64,000 nucleotides of DNA from Hygrocybe punicea. Its lineage: Eukaryota; Basidiomycota; Agaricomycetes; Agaricales; Hygrophoraceae. The notes under the pieces are model-generated. The model was not told the origin of the DNA. It searched no databases and saw nothing but the letters and a program-made list of their open reading frames with translations. How positions within the stretch are numbered: the stretch's first letter is position 1; every line of letters starts with the position of its first letter. Position numbers and translations under genes: made by a program. The DNA lies in assembly GCA_963556145.1 (NCBI GenBank), contig OY744464.1, positions 7,911,508-7,975,507 on the forward strand, in the 5' to 3' direction. This document shows, in pieces, positions 1-11,161 of this stretch.

Positions 1-540
1 TGAACAAATTAGGCCAGCAGCTAGGGGTTCCAGCTCCGACTGGCACCCCGTTTATGTTGAAAACATATTTAAATGCTGCAGGAAGTCACCCATTATTTGG
101 TCTCCAGATAGTTTAAAATTCTGCCTGCAATATAGCTATCTTCAGTGTGAATACCACTTTCAGATAACCTTATTGTTTACAACATTTTTGGAGTTATGAT
201 AACAACAAAAATAATTTTACTATTTGAGTGGAGCTCTCAATATTATTTGATGGCAAAAAATCCTCATCCGTCTCCTGTGTTATAAGGATATCAGAAGATT
301 TACATAATCTTAAATAAGCTTTCAGCTTACTCACGTGAGCTTTTGCTTTTATCCTAGTGCTTTTCTGTGCTTATCTATGCTTTATGCTGTCTTTATCCTT
401 TTCATTCCAGCTTATGCTTATTGACAGTGTTAAGGAGCAGCAAGACATCAAAATGCTATTTCGTGACTATGATGGTCTATATATTTGTTGACATAGTAGG
501 AATAGAGTGTGATGAAAAGTAAAATGCCACGGCAAAGGCT
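1..540. other. Left-edge intergenic/repeat sequence
   Basis: No complete gene is visible. A short stretch at about 2-115 is open in one frame and could be the tail of something cut by the window edge, but it is not recognisable. The stretch 100-290 (a GTGTGAATACCACTTT motif followed by a CTCATCCGTCTCC-like segment) resembles 25360-25440, so this looks like a copy of a dispersed repeat. From about 320 to 425 there are many GCTTATGCTT-like words, as often seen near transposon ends. Confidence 0.4.
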
Positions 541-3500
541 TGTTGCCAAAGACTGGCATCAGAGATTGAGGGGCCATATATGGGCCAAATATGGGTCAAA
601 TACTTGTTGAGACTTTCAAGGAATATGGCATCTTTACTCCAGACAAGGTATGTTTGCTAAGTATGATCTTTTGTTGATATTGACTATTTTATGAAGCTCA
701 GCTGGGGTGTTGCCGACAATTCAACCACTTGTGACAGCACAATTGACCATGTAGTGAGGGAGATTGACCCAGCTCAGAAGAGATGGGTGGCAAAGGAGTG
801 CTGTGGACAATGCATGGAGCATTCTATCATTTGTGTGACATGCGCCTTTCTGTCAGCCATGGTGCCTACCCCCATTCATTTAATAAAGCAAAAGTTGAGC
901 AAGAAGGCCACTGTTGAGGACTGCAACGACGAGGAAGAAGAACCATATTATGTTCAAGATCGCTTTGATATCATGGATAGTATGACGATTGAGGATGAGG
1001 AAGACCTTGATACTGATTTCAATCCCAAGGACCTTTTAGGCAAAATTCTTGCATTTGTGAACCAAGTTTGTTCGTCTCCGCAAGCATGTTTGTAGCAAGC
1101 TCTGTGTTGGAGAACATCCAGCCTCCTCAACTCCTGAAGTGGGTTTGGACTTGTTGTATAATCTCATCACTTGACTTCTCAATGTATGACTGGTGTGTTT
1201 ATGTCCCCCATTCAGATTGTTGCACAGCTCAAGTCCTTAACAAGGCATGCACAAAATATACCTTGCTGGCTGACAGCTCACCACATGTGTGAGTCCTCAC
1301 CAGAATGAAGAGCTATGGGATGTTCAAGTTAAATGCGAGTGAATGGACACTTTTGGAGCTTATTCGTTATTGTTTAAAGGTATGCTCATTGTAATTGCTA
1401 TTCTCCTATTTTGCTAATGGTTACACATAGGAACCTGCTCTAGCATGTCCAAGCGTCTCAGCCACAACTCGACTGACCATCCAGTGGGCTCTCCCCATCC
1501 TCAAGTTCATGCAAGAGAAGTGGGAAACCATGGCACAAGTTGATAGGTATGTGCAAGTCATCAATGGACTGGAAAGCAGCCTTGCAAACCTTCACAAGTG
1601 GTACAGGAATATGGATGACACCAATATTCATTTCATGTCACTTGTTACGGATCGCTTCTGCAGCAGGCTCCGGCAACAATCAACTTAACTGGGAGGCGGT
1701 TTCCAGAGGAGAGAAGAGCAGTTTTCATTGTTGCTTACAGCTAAGACAACACTGCTAACAGGGGGGGGTCAAGGTCTAGTGTCATTGCAAGCTGTGGGGG
1801 TTACCCAAAACAAGATGAGTCTGCCCCAAGAACCAGACTAAATGTAAGGAAAGGAAAGAAGAAAAAGTCCGAACCAACAACAAGAACAGTATATATAGTG
1901 ACTGGTCTTGAGGGGAGGTAAATAGAAAGACAACCATGAAGCCACAACATGTCCAACTCTACCATGTGTTCACCATGAGGCATACATGAGGCGTCCTCAT
2001 GTCGATGTTCTCACGATCCAACTGGAGGCCCGGGTGTTGTTGAGGATAGAAGAGGTCCGGATGACTCGGATGATTTGTCATCGGATCATGTGACAAGCAG
2101 AATTGCCAATTCAGGGTCTACACCTGCTGTAACGGGCAAGTGCACAGTCTGGCAAGTGCATTGCATGGTCGGGTCGTAGAGGGGTATCGTCCAGTGTGAG
2201 ATTGGTGAAGGGAATGTCTTGAGGTGGTGTGGATGTAGTGGCAAGGTTGGCATGAAGGAAAACAAAGGAATGTGTGGAAGGAAAACCAACTAGGACGGTG
2301 GGCTAGTCAAGGTCAGACATGTGAACAGCATAAGCTGTACCGGATGATGATGTCTGTGTCAATGATGTATCGAGGGGTGATGTCTTGTCCTGTCTGTAGA
2401 ACAACGTGGTCCACCTGATGTTGGTATTTGTCCAAGAAAGGATATTGTTGTAAATGAGTGTGGGAAGTATCAAGGTTATAGATGGAAAAGGATAAATGAA
2501 TGTGGGTCCAGGTTTTGAGTCATGGCACAAGTGACAAGCTGTGGGAACAAGTCGTCAGGTACTGCAATGAAGCAATGTCATGTGAACAATAAACAATAGG
2601 GGTTGGTTCACTGTATTGGGAAGTCGTATGGTCTGTGGTCGAAGTTGAAAAGAATGTGCTTCGGCGATGGTCGGATTAGAGAGAACAGTGAAATGTCCTG
2701 TGATCGAGGATTGTTCAGGGCATGCGTGCAGGTGAGGAATGTCATCAGATCGTCAGGGAAGATAATGGTAGGCACGGAATACGAAAGTGGAAACCATATA
2801 TCCGAGAATGGCAATTGTCAATTACATGGTGAGATATTGTTGAGGTGGAAGTTGGGTGTATCAATGGCAGAAGGGTTTTGGTGCCAATGCCAAAGATAGA
2901 CCATAACAAAGTAGAAACCGATAAGGAAGGTGATGGCAATGTTGCCAATGATGATTATGGTAATTAGCTGTGTCGAGAGTACAGCCATTGTGAATCAGTT
3001 TGTTGTGGGATGAAGTCAACAACATGTCAGGGCGAGGGAAAAGACAATAGTGATGATGTCCGTCGGCAAGGAGACTATTTGGGTACAGCAAGGTAACGTG
3101 GGGATGTGTCCATGGTCGGTCTGGATTGTCTAGAAGAAAGGATGAAAAGAGAACAAGAACAAGAATAAACAACAATGTCCAAAAGAAGACAAAAGGTAAA
3201 GGGGAATGAAAAAGGAAGGTAAGGTAAAGTGGAATTGTCATCGTGGGTAGCGGAGTTGGAATCAGAGTTGCGGAGTTGAAAAATGTAACATCACACTTGC
3301 TTGACCCAAGCATCAAATTGGAGTATTTTAAGACCAATTGGGATGAAAGTTACCTTGATCAGGGATGGAAACACTCTACAAAGTTGTGAGTATTTATCAG
3401 TTGTGCTTCATTTGTCATTGAGCTGACATCTGGTTAGTTCAACCACTATTCTGACAAATCCACTGACATTGATGTGCAAGCTGTGGAGTCATCTGCAGTT

Positions 3501-3980
3501 GACTATGGACACAAGCTACAGCAAAGCTTGGATGCGTCATGCTGTCCAGGCTCATGTCTAAGCTGAACATGCAGCTGCTGATCCTCATTGCAAAATAAAG
3601 GAGTACCTCACAAGCCCACTTGATATGGCATGTGTCAATGTGTTACTCTGGTGGAAAGTTAGCTTGTTGTATAGATACCTCCAGTGTATGCTAACCTTTC
3701 TTGCAGAATCATGAGGTGCAGTTCCTGACTCTAGCCTGCATTGTGTGGGATTACCTTGCTATTATCCTGACTCCTCTGTTCCATCGGAACATGTTTTTTC
3801 AAGCATGTGCACTGACTGACTTCCACAACTCTCTCAAGCCCTGCATGTTTCAATCCCTTCAAATTCTCAAGGTTGGATACAAAACTGGCATGGTCTCAGC
3901 AGCAGATGAAATCAAGGATGGTGAAATCTTGGCAAAGCAGAGTGAAATCCCTGCAGTGGGTTTTGCAGGTGATATTTGAG
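541..3980 (+). pseudogene. hAT-family transposase relic, interrupted by a solo LTR
   Basis: Broken copy of a hAT-superfamily (Activator-like) DNA transposase. In order there are: a segment resembling the catalytic-domain start (about 590-660), an acidic stretch followed by LLGKILAFVNQV (1030-1070), a segment resembling the conserved ELLKW region (1110-1290), the block ending in KWYRNMDDTNIHF (1440-1640), then LLDPSIKLEYFKTNWD (3296-3345) and a dimerisation region near the C terminus (IVWDYLAI, then LQILKVGYKTG; 3700-3900). The pieces lie in different frames with stops and probable introns. The solo LTR at 1643-3290 separates two halves that are adjacent in intact hAT proteins. Family assignment rests on recognised motif order; the exact 5' end is unknown. 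Confidence 0.6.
1643..3290 (-). mobile_element. Solo LTR-like repeat, copy 1
   Basis: A 1648-bp unit starting TGTTACGGATCGCT and ending ATGTAACA, so it has TG...CA ends inside a short inverted repeat. A second copy lies at 35034-36705, and the same first 14 bases start the LTR of the Gypsy element at 20518. The flanks are TCACT (left) and TCACA (right), a 4-of-5 match to a target duplication. It sits inside the hAT relic. No gag or pol is present, so it is best read as a solo LTR left by recombination. The minus strand is assigned because the Gypsy copy with the same end motif carries its genes on that strand. ORFs inside it are not conserved between copies and look spurious. Confidence 0.65.
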
Positions 3981-4474
3981 CTCTAACCAGTACCATTGAA
4001 AGGGAGCACTGCAGTAAAGTGAACAGAATCAAATACCAACTCTACCACAGTGCTGTATGAATTCTGAGGGGTTCAATCTCAATCCAAAAGGTTGATAAAA
4101 ATACTCAGAGGTGCTCTGGATAGTTGCGATGATGTTTCTGATGTGCATGATGTGCACGGTGTGCACGAAACAGTCGGTGATGTTTTCAGTGTAAGCACTT
4201 TGTAGAAGGAATGCAAAGTTTAATAGAGCACAGCATGGATGGCACAGTAAAGAGGTGATATGATAGACTGGAATCGGGGGGTATACAAGACGTCCCTCTA
4301 GTATGTAAACTATAGAGGGTATTTATGTGAAGTTGGTTGTTAGGACAATAAAGGGTGAAGAAGGCAAGACAAATAGATGGCGCACGATGGAACTATGGTG
4401 CAATAGGGATGAAACAAAGGGTATAGCACCATGCAAAGCAATTTCCAAAATATCTAGAGGATAGGAGCTATAAT
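3981..4474. other. Intergenic, no gene seen
   Basis: AT-leaning sequence with no ORF of note. At about 4135-4165 there is a short run of GATGTGCATGATGTGCAC-like repeats. Nothing else was recognised. Confidence 0.4.
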
Positions 4475-4566
4475 TAGTGTTGCCATGACTATGGCCGATG
4501 TTTTTTGAAAAATTGCCTTTTTAGGCAATTTTTCAAAAAACATCAGCTATAGTCATGGCAACACTA
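4475..4566. mobile_element. 92-bp hAT-type MITE (near-perfect palindrome)
   Basis: The element starts TAGTGTTGCCATGACTAT and ends with the inverted counterpart, ending GGCAACACTA. The two arms pair almost completely around a short T-rich loop, so it is essentially a hairpin. It is flanked on both sides by the identical 8-bp sequence GCTATAAT (4467-4474 and 4567-4574), the duplication length typical of hAT transposons. The same 10-bp end TAGTGTTGCC bounds the larger element at 48369-49570, so both were probably mobilised by the same hAT transposase. Confidence 0.85.
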
Positions 4567-5805
4567 GCTATAATATTTGAAATAAGTGAAACATGTTGCA
4601 TAAAGACTTCCCTGGAACCGGAATGGAATTGGAATGGAATAAGGTGGATGGTATAAGTGTGGGTAATGTCAGAGAGGCTTGAAATATGTTTCTGAAGGGG
4701 CCAAAGAGCTCTGAAGAAAATTGCAGTAATGTTGAAGTATTGCCCATATTGCGCATATCACAGTTGCATCGCAATGGAGATACATATAACTTGGGATGTT
4801 TTGCTGTGAATCGCAGCATGTCAAGGCTAGAATAGGTCCAATAGAACATTTCCGTGCTTAGGGACGTGCACTGCGTATCACCATGCAGCTGGTTTTTATA
4901 TGCACAAAATGTGATAGTCATTTGACACGCAATACATCAACAATTTCTGGACTGAACAGTTCATGAACCGGGTTTGGGCCCTGAAAAAAAAATCTGAATG
5001 GTTCAGGGCAGTTCAGGTTCAGTTCACATAAAAACCTGAACTGAACCTAGACTTCAGTTCAGAGTTCAGCCAAAATGTGTCTGAACTGAACTGAACTGAA
5101 CTTTGGTAGCACTAGAGCAGATGGACATGGGACACTGTATTGGATGAACAGGACTCTCCTGATGACCTGTAAAGGTAACTCCTAAGAAACACCAGTAAGT
5201 GTGGTTTGAGTTGAGTTAATAAATGTCTGGAATAGAGCATCATTAATTTTGCAAGGATTCTCAATTTAGTGTTTTTGGAGGATATGACTTGGCAAGGCAT
5301 TTTTATATGCTGTAAAAGATTGGTGGCAAATGAAGCATTTGTTAGTGATGCAAGTGTGAAGAGTTTGAGAAGCTAGGAAAATTTGAGCTGAGATGATGAT
5401 GGTTAAAGGTCAAACTGTGTTTGTGGCTGAGACCAAATAATAAATAACAGATGTAACCACATACAGGTCACATGACAACACAGCCACACTTAGCAATGCA
5501 GACAATACCAAGATTGTATTCTGGTCTGTGGCATGACTGACTTGGACATATGAAGTTTATCAGTGTTGGTAGTCCTAATTTGAATGGCTGACCAGTAGCT
5601 CTAAATTTGTATTTTAAGCTTTCTAAAGTCTGAAAATGATGGTAGAATTTTCCCTAACTTCTATAATGAACTGAGGAATCCTAATTTGTTTTAGTGTGTA
5701 AGTGCTTAAAAGTTCACAATGACACTGCTAAGAATTAATCAGCCATATTTGAAAGATCTGCGATGATGGTGGCAACTTAGGTACCCATTGGGTGATTTCA
5801 TCAGA
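4567..5805. other. Intergenic with GTTCAG-rich repeat block
   Basis: No gene is recognised. At 4945-5105 there is a dense cluster of GAACTGAA / TTCAGTTC words in both orientations ending in GGTAGCACTAGAG. This resembles the subterminal repeats and end of a hAT element, but no matching left end was found. The ORF on the minus strand at 4568-4921 has no recognisable motif. Confidence 0.4.
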
Positions 5806-6034
5806 AGATGGCAAGACATGTGTGGAAAGCTTGGGGAAGCAATCTGAAACACTTGGTCTGCTTGCTAAAACTTGCTGGTGACAAAGATACCCTGTGTGAT
5901 TTGTCAATTCTCCACACCCTACTACAAAACCCTGGGCAATTTGGTCACAACATGCCAAAGCACCTCTGGAAAGCTTGGAGAATCAATCTAAAACACTTGG
6001 TCTGCTTACCCAAAATACCTGCTCACAAAGATAC
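5806..6034. repeat. Diverged direct duplication (about 88-bp unit, 140-bp spacing)
   Basis: The segments 5806-5893 and 5947-6034 are clearly related: both hold GGAAAGCTTGG, then CAATCT(G/A)AAACACTTGG, TCTGCTT and CACAAAGATAC in the same order. The spacing is about 140 bp. An ORF over both copies encodes two similar K-W-AW-NLKHLVCL segments, which simply reflects the duplication. No family is recognised. Confidence 0.6.
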
Positions 6035-6322
6035 ACCCTCCTGGTGATGGAGAAGCCACCCCCCACCGATTTGATGAGTACATGACATGCTCTAAATTGC
6101 ATGGCATGGGGAGGGCCAGGGTGAACCTTTGCCTTACACCCTCCTATGGCAGGGTGGAGAGGAGTTAGTGCATATTGAGTATGCTCAATGAGTGGCATGT
6201 CATACACCATCACCAACATTCATCTTGCACATGCCGCATATCACATATGCTTGATATGTTGTAGGATCCAGAATCACATAGTCCAATGTCCATACTCCAC
6301 ACATAAAGCAAGCTCAATCCGT

Positions 6323-7220
6323 TGTAGAGGGTCGACGTCCCTCTGAGTCCGTATCATCAATATATCACGAATCCGGACCAACCCGATGCCGCCATTCGAC
6401 TTGCATTCGAACCCGACGTAACCCGACGTAACCCGACGTGACGTGACCCGACGTGACCGATGTAACCCGACACATGCCGCTTTGTGACGGCCGCTTTTGG
6501 GCTAAATCTGTCAGCCTCAAACGCCTCGGAGTTCCAATTCCAGGAGATGGATCTCTTCGGACTCAATCCCCGACTTCGGATTTACTTTATTTATGCATCC
6601 CATCGTCCTTTCGGAGATATGTAGGACTTTCTAGATCTTTTCCTTGCATATTCGTTTTCCCCTCCATTTCCTGTCTTCGTTGCTTTGCAACCCCCCTTTC
6701 CACATCCCCATTTCAACCTTTCTTTGTAGCTTACCATCGGCCGAAGTAGACACGTCCGAAAGTAGATTACTGTTTCCTGTACTATAAAAACGGTCCCCGA
6801 TGACCATACAAAATAAGATACCATTAGTCCCCGTTTCCCTTTAGTCAGAATCACCTTTAATCCCTTCAAATGCTCGTCCACGTAGACCCTTAGCTTTTTA
6901 TAGTCCTCTTCGTCGTCTTTATCGTTGTTCCCATATATTTGTTCATCGTTTCCGACCCGACCCGACCCGACCCGCCGTACCCGACATTGTCGGCATCGTC
7001 GGGTTCTTCTTTATTTCTCCGTTTTCACTCCGTTCATCACCGGATTCGTCGTTATTAGTCCAGTTTTATGCGGTGGCTTTACTTTTACTAACATTCCTTT
7101 ACTTTTACTACTATTCCCGACACTGACTTATCCAGTCACTTCTACGCTGACACCCACAGGTTAGGATCTTTATATTATTTCTTTATATAGTTCCGAAGCC
7201 ACCAAGAACCCGCATCTACA
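6323..7220 (+). repeat. Left LTR
   Basis: 898 bp, TGTAGA...TCTACA. It contains repeated AACCCGACGTAACCCGACGT-like words near 6410-6470 and CCGACCCGACCCGACCCG at 6953-6972. A possible TATA-like segment (CTATAAAAACGG) is at about 6782-6793. Small ORFs inside occur identically in the right LTR and are not evidence of genes. Confidence 0.85.
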
Positions 7221-7222
7221 TC

Positions 7223-7239
7223 TGGAGCCCACCGCGAGG
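7223..7239 (+). promoter_or_regulatory. Putative primer-binding site
   Basis: TGGAGCCCACCGCGAGG begins 2 nt after the left LTR. Starting with TGG and lying in this position, it has the form expected for a sequence complementary to a tRNA 3' end (which finishes in CCA). The implied tRNA would end GGCUCCA, with U before the CCA. That would suit a tRNA-Cys, but the tRNA identity is inference only. Confidence 0.6.
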
Positions 7240-8029
7240 ATAATTCAGTGTCAAGAAACATTCATTTCATAGCCCCTCATTTCCTTTCGTCATCTCGAAA
7301 CAAGCCTTGCCGCAGCACTTTACACATCCGACACCCGTTACCCGACTTCTTTACATTCGACACCCAACGCTCCGACATCCACTCGCCAACTATCACACTA
7401 TCATTTGGGTTTGATTCTCATACTATTTTCTCTTCTTTGACGACTACAATTGTTCAGTTTCACGTACAACTTCGAACCCGCTCTTGTGCGGCCGACCCAG
7501 CGGCCGTTTACCGCTTTAGGAAACTTGCACAGCCACGACCCAATACACACTTTGTCGACTCGACGTCTCGATCCCCGTCACATCCACCATCCACACTCGT
7601 TTTTACAACCCCAACGCACTCGGAATTCCACGCCCCACCGATTCCGGTCGAAAATCCGCGCCCGGAAAACCCCAAAACAGGCCCCAGCGACCGCGACCAA
7701 CAACAACCGCGTCACTCACGAAAACACAGACGAACGGAGCCACGAAGCAGAAGGAACACGCCCACAGTGTAACGGGTTTAGCCTGTGCACCCCAGGTACG
7801 CCCATCGTAGCCGTTTCCGTGGTAACCGTGCAGAAAAACGCGTTCAAACGCGGTTTTCGACGCGTCCAACCGTATCCGCCCCCGTTTGGCTCCCGCTTCG
7901 CCCCCGTATGGCCAGCCGTTCACGTCTACGGACTCGCTCTCGTCCCCGGATACAAGCCCTGACACGGCCCCGTTGTCTGAGCCTGCGAAGTTACCAGCAA
8001 AACACGTCAGCGCCTTTCACGAGTCTGTG

Positions 8030-9050
8030 CGAGCAGCCCCGCCGCGATCGAGCCCTCAACACCGTGCTACAGCCTCACGACGCCATTCGCAAGGTCTTAC
8101 GAGCCGTCTCCGCCATTATCGAGTCCCCAACGCGTCGCCACGTCATCCCTCCTCGTGCCCCCGCCTAGTCGACATCTCCGGCCGCTCACGCCCTCGATGG
8201 ACACCCCGTCACCTCGCACCGCTTCCCAGAGTCCCACATCGCCCTTCGCAAGCCCTCACGAGCCGTCCTCGCCGTCATCGACCCCTCACGCGTTGCCACG
8301 TCATCCTTCCTCGTACTCGACATCACCGGCCGCTCACGTCCTCGTTGGACCACCCGCCGCTTCCTACTAGTTCCCAGCACCCCACATCGCCCTTCACGAA
8401 CCCTCACGAACCGTCTTCGCCATTATCGAGTCCCCAACGCGTCGCCACGTCATCCCTCCTTGTGCCCCCGCTTATACGACATCTTCGGCCGCTCACGCCC
8501 TCGTTGGTCCCCCTCCGCAGCCTCGTATGGCTTCCCAAGTCCTCACAACGCCCTTCGCGAGCTCTCACGAGTCCTCCTCGCCGTTATCGATGCGCCACGT
8601 CACCCTGCTTCAGCCAAGTCGAGATCTACGGCCGCTCACGCCCTCGTCGGACCTCCACGTCGCCTCGTACCACTCCCTACAGCCCCACGACACCAGTTGC
8701 GAGCACTCACGAGCCACTCCTCGCCGTCATCGATGCCTCACGCGTTGCCACGTCATACTTCCTCGTGCCCCCGTACTCGACATCCCCGGCCGCTCACGTC
8801 CTCGTTGGACCATCCGCCGCTTCGTACAGCCTCCCAGAGCCCCACACCGTCGTTCGTAAAGCCAGTACAGGCCGTCCTCGCCATTATCGACGCCCCACGC
8901 GTCGCCACGTCGTGCCCTCGCCTACTCGACGTCCCCGGCCGCTCACGTCTTCGTAGGACCCACCGCCGCCTCGTACCAGTTCCCAGCATCCTACATCGCC
9001 CCTCGCAAGTCCGTACAAGCCGTCCCCGTTGTGTTCAAGCCCCCAACGAC
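8030..9050 (+). repeat. Degenerate tandem repeat, about 150-bp period
   Basis: The word GGCCGCTCACG recurs at about 8180, 8329, 8488, 8631, 8789 and 8939. Each time it lies between similar segments (CTCACGAGCC..., CGCCATTATCGA..., CGCGT(C/T)GCCACGTC...). This gives six to seven diverged units of about 143-159 bp. All three forward frames are open for long distances because stop codons are rare in this C-rich sequence. The Pro/Ser/Arg-rich ORFs (for example 7886-8956) are therefore likely compositional and not proteins. Confidence 0.7.
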
Positions 9051-10378
9051 ATATCATGCCACCTCGCCTCGTGCCGCCGCGTTCGCCAATCTAGCGCCAA
9101 CGACCACCGCGTACAACCACCTTCCACACCCACGTTCACGCCTCCGGCACCTCGACATGGCTCCCTACTGTCCCAAACACGTCCGCCCCCGTCCCTCGTG
9201 GTCCCACACAAGCTGCCACGTCACTCCCCGTCGACCCCGACTTCCCAGCCGTCCCCGTCCTCGTCCACTCCCCTTCGACCACCTACGCCCTCGACCAACC
9301 CCACGACGTCCCTCAAGTCCCTTCGCGAGCCCAAACAAAGCCCCCGTTGGGTTACGCCCGCGAAACCGTGACCACCGGCCGCCCAAACCCGTACCACGAC
9401 CCGACGCACCCTTGTCAAATCCCCACGATCCGCCACGAAAGTATCACGAAAATGCCACCCGTATCACCCCAATCCATCACCCAGTCCACGTCGTCTCAAC
9501 CGCCCACGTCATCCGCCTCCGTTTCCCAACATCGCCCTATCCCGTACCGCCAACCTCGACCACCCGTTACCCGCTTCCCTCGATAACCCGCAGCTTCGAA
9601 CAACCCCACGCAACCATGATCCACGCCTCGCAACCACGTTCCGTCTTATCCGCTCACGTCGTCCGCCCCCGTCTCCCTACGTCGCCCTATGCCATACCGC
9701 CACACCCGACAACCCGTTTTCAACCTACCCGCTACACCGGGTTCCGGATCCGGATCCGCGACCTGCATCACAGCACCCGACTACGAACCCGGACTCGTTC
9801 CCAACGATTCCGCGGCATCCGGTTCCGGTTCCGGTTCCGGTTTCACATCCCATACCCACCGAACCCGACCCTACGAAAACCCGTCACCGTCCATCGGCAT
9901 AAGAATTATATACATAGATAGATTAAATAAAGAAAAAGAAAGAAAAACATCAGAGTTAAAAAAAAAGAAAGATAAAAGAAATAACTCATTCCCGACACAC
10001 CCGGCACCCGCATAATCCACCCGACACACCCGCTTACGAATCCGTTGCACCCAGCGAACCCGTTTACGAACCCGCCGCACCCGCTTACGAACCCGACGCA
10101 CCGCTTCACTCATTCCCCACGCACCCGACTCGTCCGCTCACGCACCCACATTCCACCCGTTGACATCGCTCTCCGCTTTCCATGACCCACCGTTTCCGCC
10201 ACCGTTTCGACCCAGACACAACGTTCCCTGTCTCGGCTTCGATTCCCAACCCACCCGACTTTATATTTCAGTTCCATGGGGGGGAATGCTTCCCCACGGG
10301 TCCAAGCCGGTGCTGAACCGCCTAGTATGAGGCTGATATCACAGCCGTTGATTATCGCCCCCATATTAGTATTGACAT
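9051..10378 (+). other. C-rich interior of the LTR element, no recognisable gene
   Basis: Continuation of the C-rich, CpG-rich interior. It holds short direct repeats such as GGTTCCGGTTCCGGTTCCGG (about 9820-9840) and repeated CACCCGCTTACGAACCCG words at 10020-10105. An A-rich island at 9900-9990 interrupts it. ORFs in several frames are open but show no family motif. Confidence 0.5.
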
Positions 10379-10562
10379 ATCGAACCTCCGCCATCGTCTA
10401 TCGAACCTCCGCCGCCGTCTATCGAACCTCCGCCATCGTATATCGAACCTCCGTCGTCGTCCATCGAACCTCCGTTTTCATCATATCGTATCGAACCTCC
10501 GCCATCGTATATCGAACCTCCGTCGTCGTCTATCGAACCTCCGTTTTCGTCATATCGTATTG
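10379..10562 (+). repeat. 21-bp minisatellite, about eight units
   Basis: Units of the form TATCGAACCTCCGCCATCG are repeated with small changes (CCATCG, CCGTCG, TTTTCATCA). A 21-bp period keeps one frame open and encodes a YRTSA(I/V)V repeat. Because it lies inside the non-coding element and is perfectly periodic, it is treated as a minisatellite. Confidence 0.75.
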
Positions 10563-11161
10563 AACAACCACCGTCGTCATATCATGTCTACCCCTACGCC
10601 ACCGTTTCCGCCACCCGTCGACACAGCCACCAAAGCCGCCAACCCTAACTCGACCCGCCTAGATCGTCTTTGTCATCCGCTTGTGTTTTATTTCGTTTCC
10701 GCTCCTGCCTTACTCGTCTCCGTCACCCACCCCCAATCCTATGTCACGTTTAGTTTTATCCCGACTTGATTTCTATCGCGTCCCCTCTTTCCGATACCCG
10801 ACATTTATTTATTTTCTCATCTATTTTGCGTTTCCACTCCCCATTTGTCCCATTTTTGTAGCTTTCCATCTTTTCTTTCATTTCCGCTCAGTTCCCTTTT
10901 CCTCCAGTTCTATGTACTTTGTTTCCTTTTTCCTCGACACCGGCTTCACTCATTTCGTTCCCCATTCGCCGCTCTCAGCCTCCGACCGTCCATCGAGTTC
11001 CGCTAGTCACCATCCGCTCTCCCCCTTCACATTGTCCACAACCCGCCTCATCCCGTCGAACCCGATTCCACGACCACCACGTCGGCCTCATCTCACGCAT
11101 CCGAGTCCCGAGTCCACGTAGTATCGACCAGGGATGGTCTTTATTTAAAGTACCCTGGAGA
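10563..11161 (+). other. 3' interior of the LTR element
   Basis: C/T-rich sequence without recognisable coding. Just before the right LTR, an ACCAGGGAT ... TACCCTGGAG inverted pair (about 11127-11160) is present. No long polypurine tract is obvious, which is unusual for an LTR element. Confidence 0.4.

Noticed and set aside
345..5111. A complete hAT element from about 355 (TAGTGCTTTT) to 5111 (GGTAGCACTA)
   Set aside because: The supposed ends match for only about 7 bases and the 8-bp flanks (TTTTATCC and GAGCAGAT) do not agree.
7248..9921. Several long Pro/Ser/Arg-rich ORFs in all plus frames
   Set aside because: The sequence is C-rich and stop-poor, all three frames are open together, and no family motif appears. 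Periodicity follows the tandem repeats, not codons.
10379..10562. Regular repeats resembling a CRISPR array
   Set aside because: The 21-bp units are contiguous, with no unique spacers, and lie inside a eukaryotic LTR element; this is a minisatellite.
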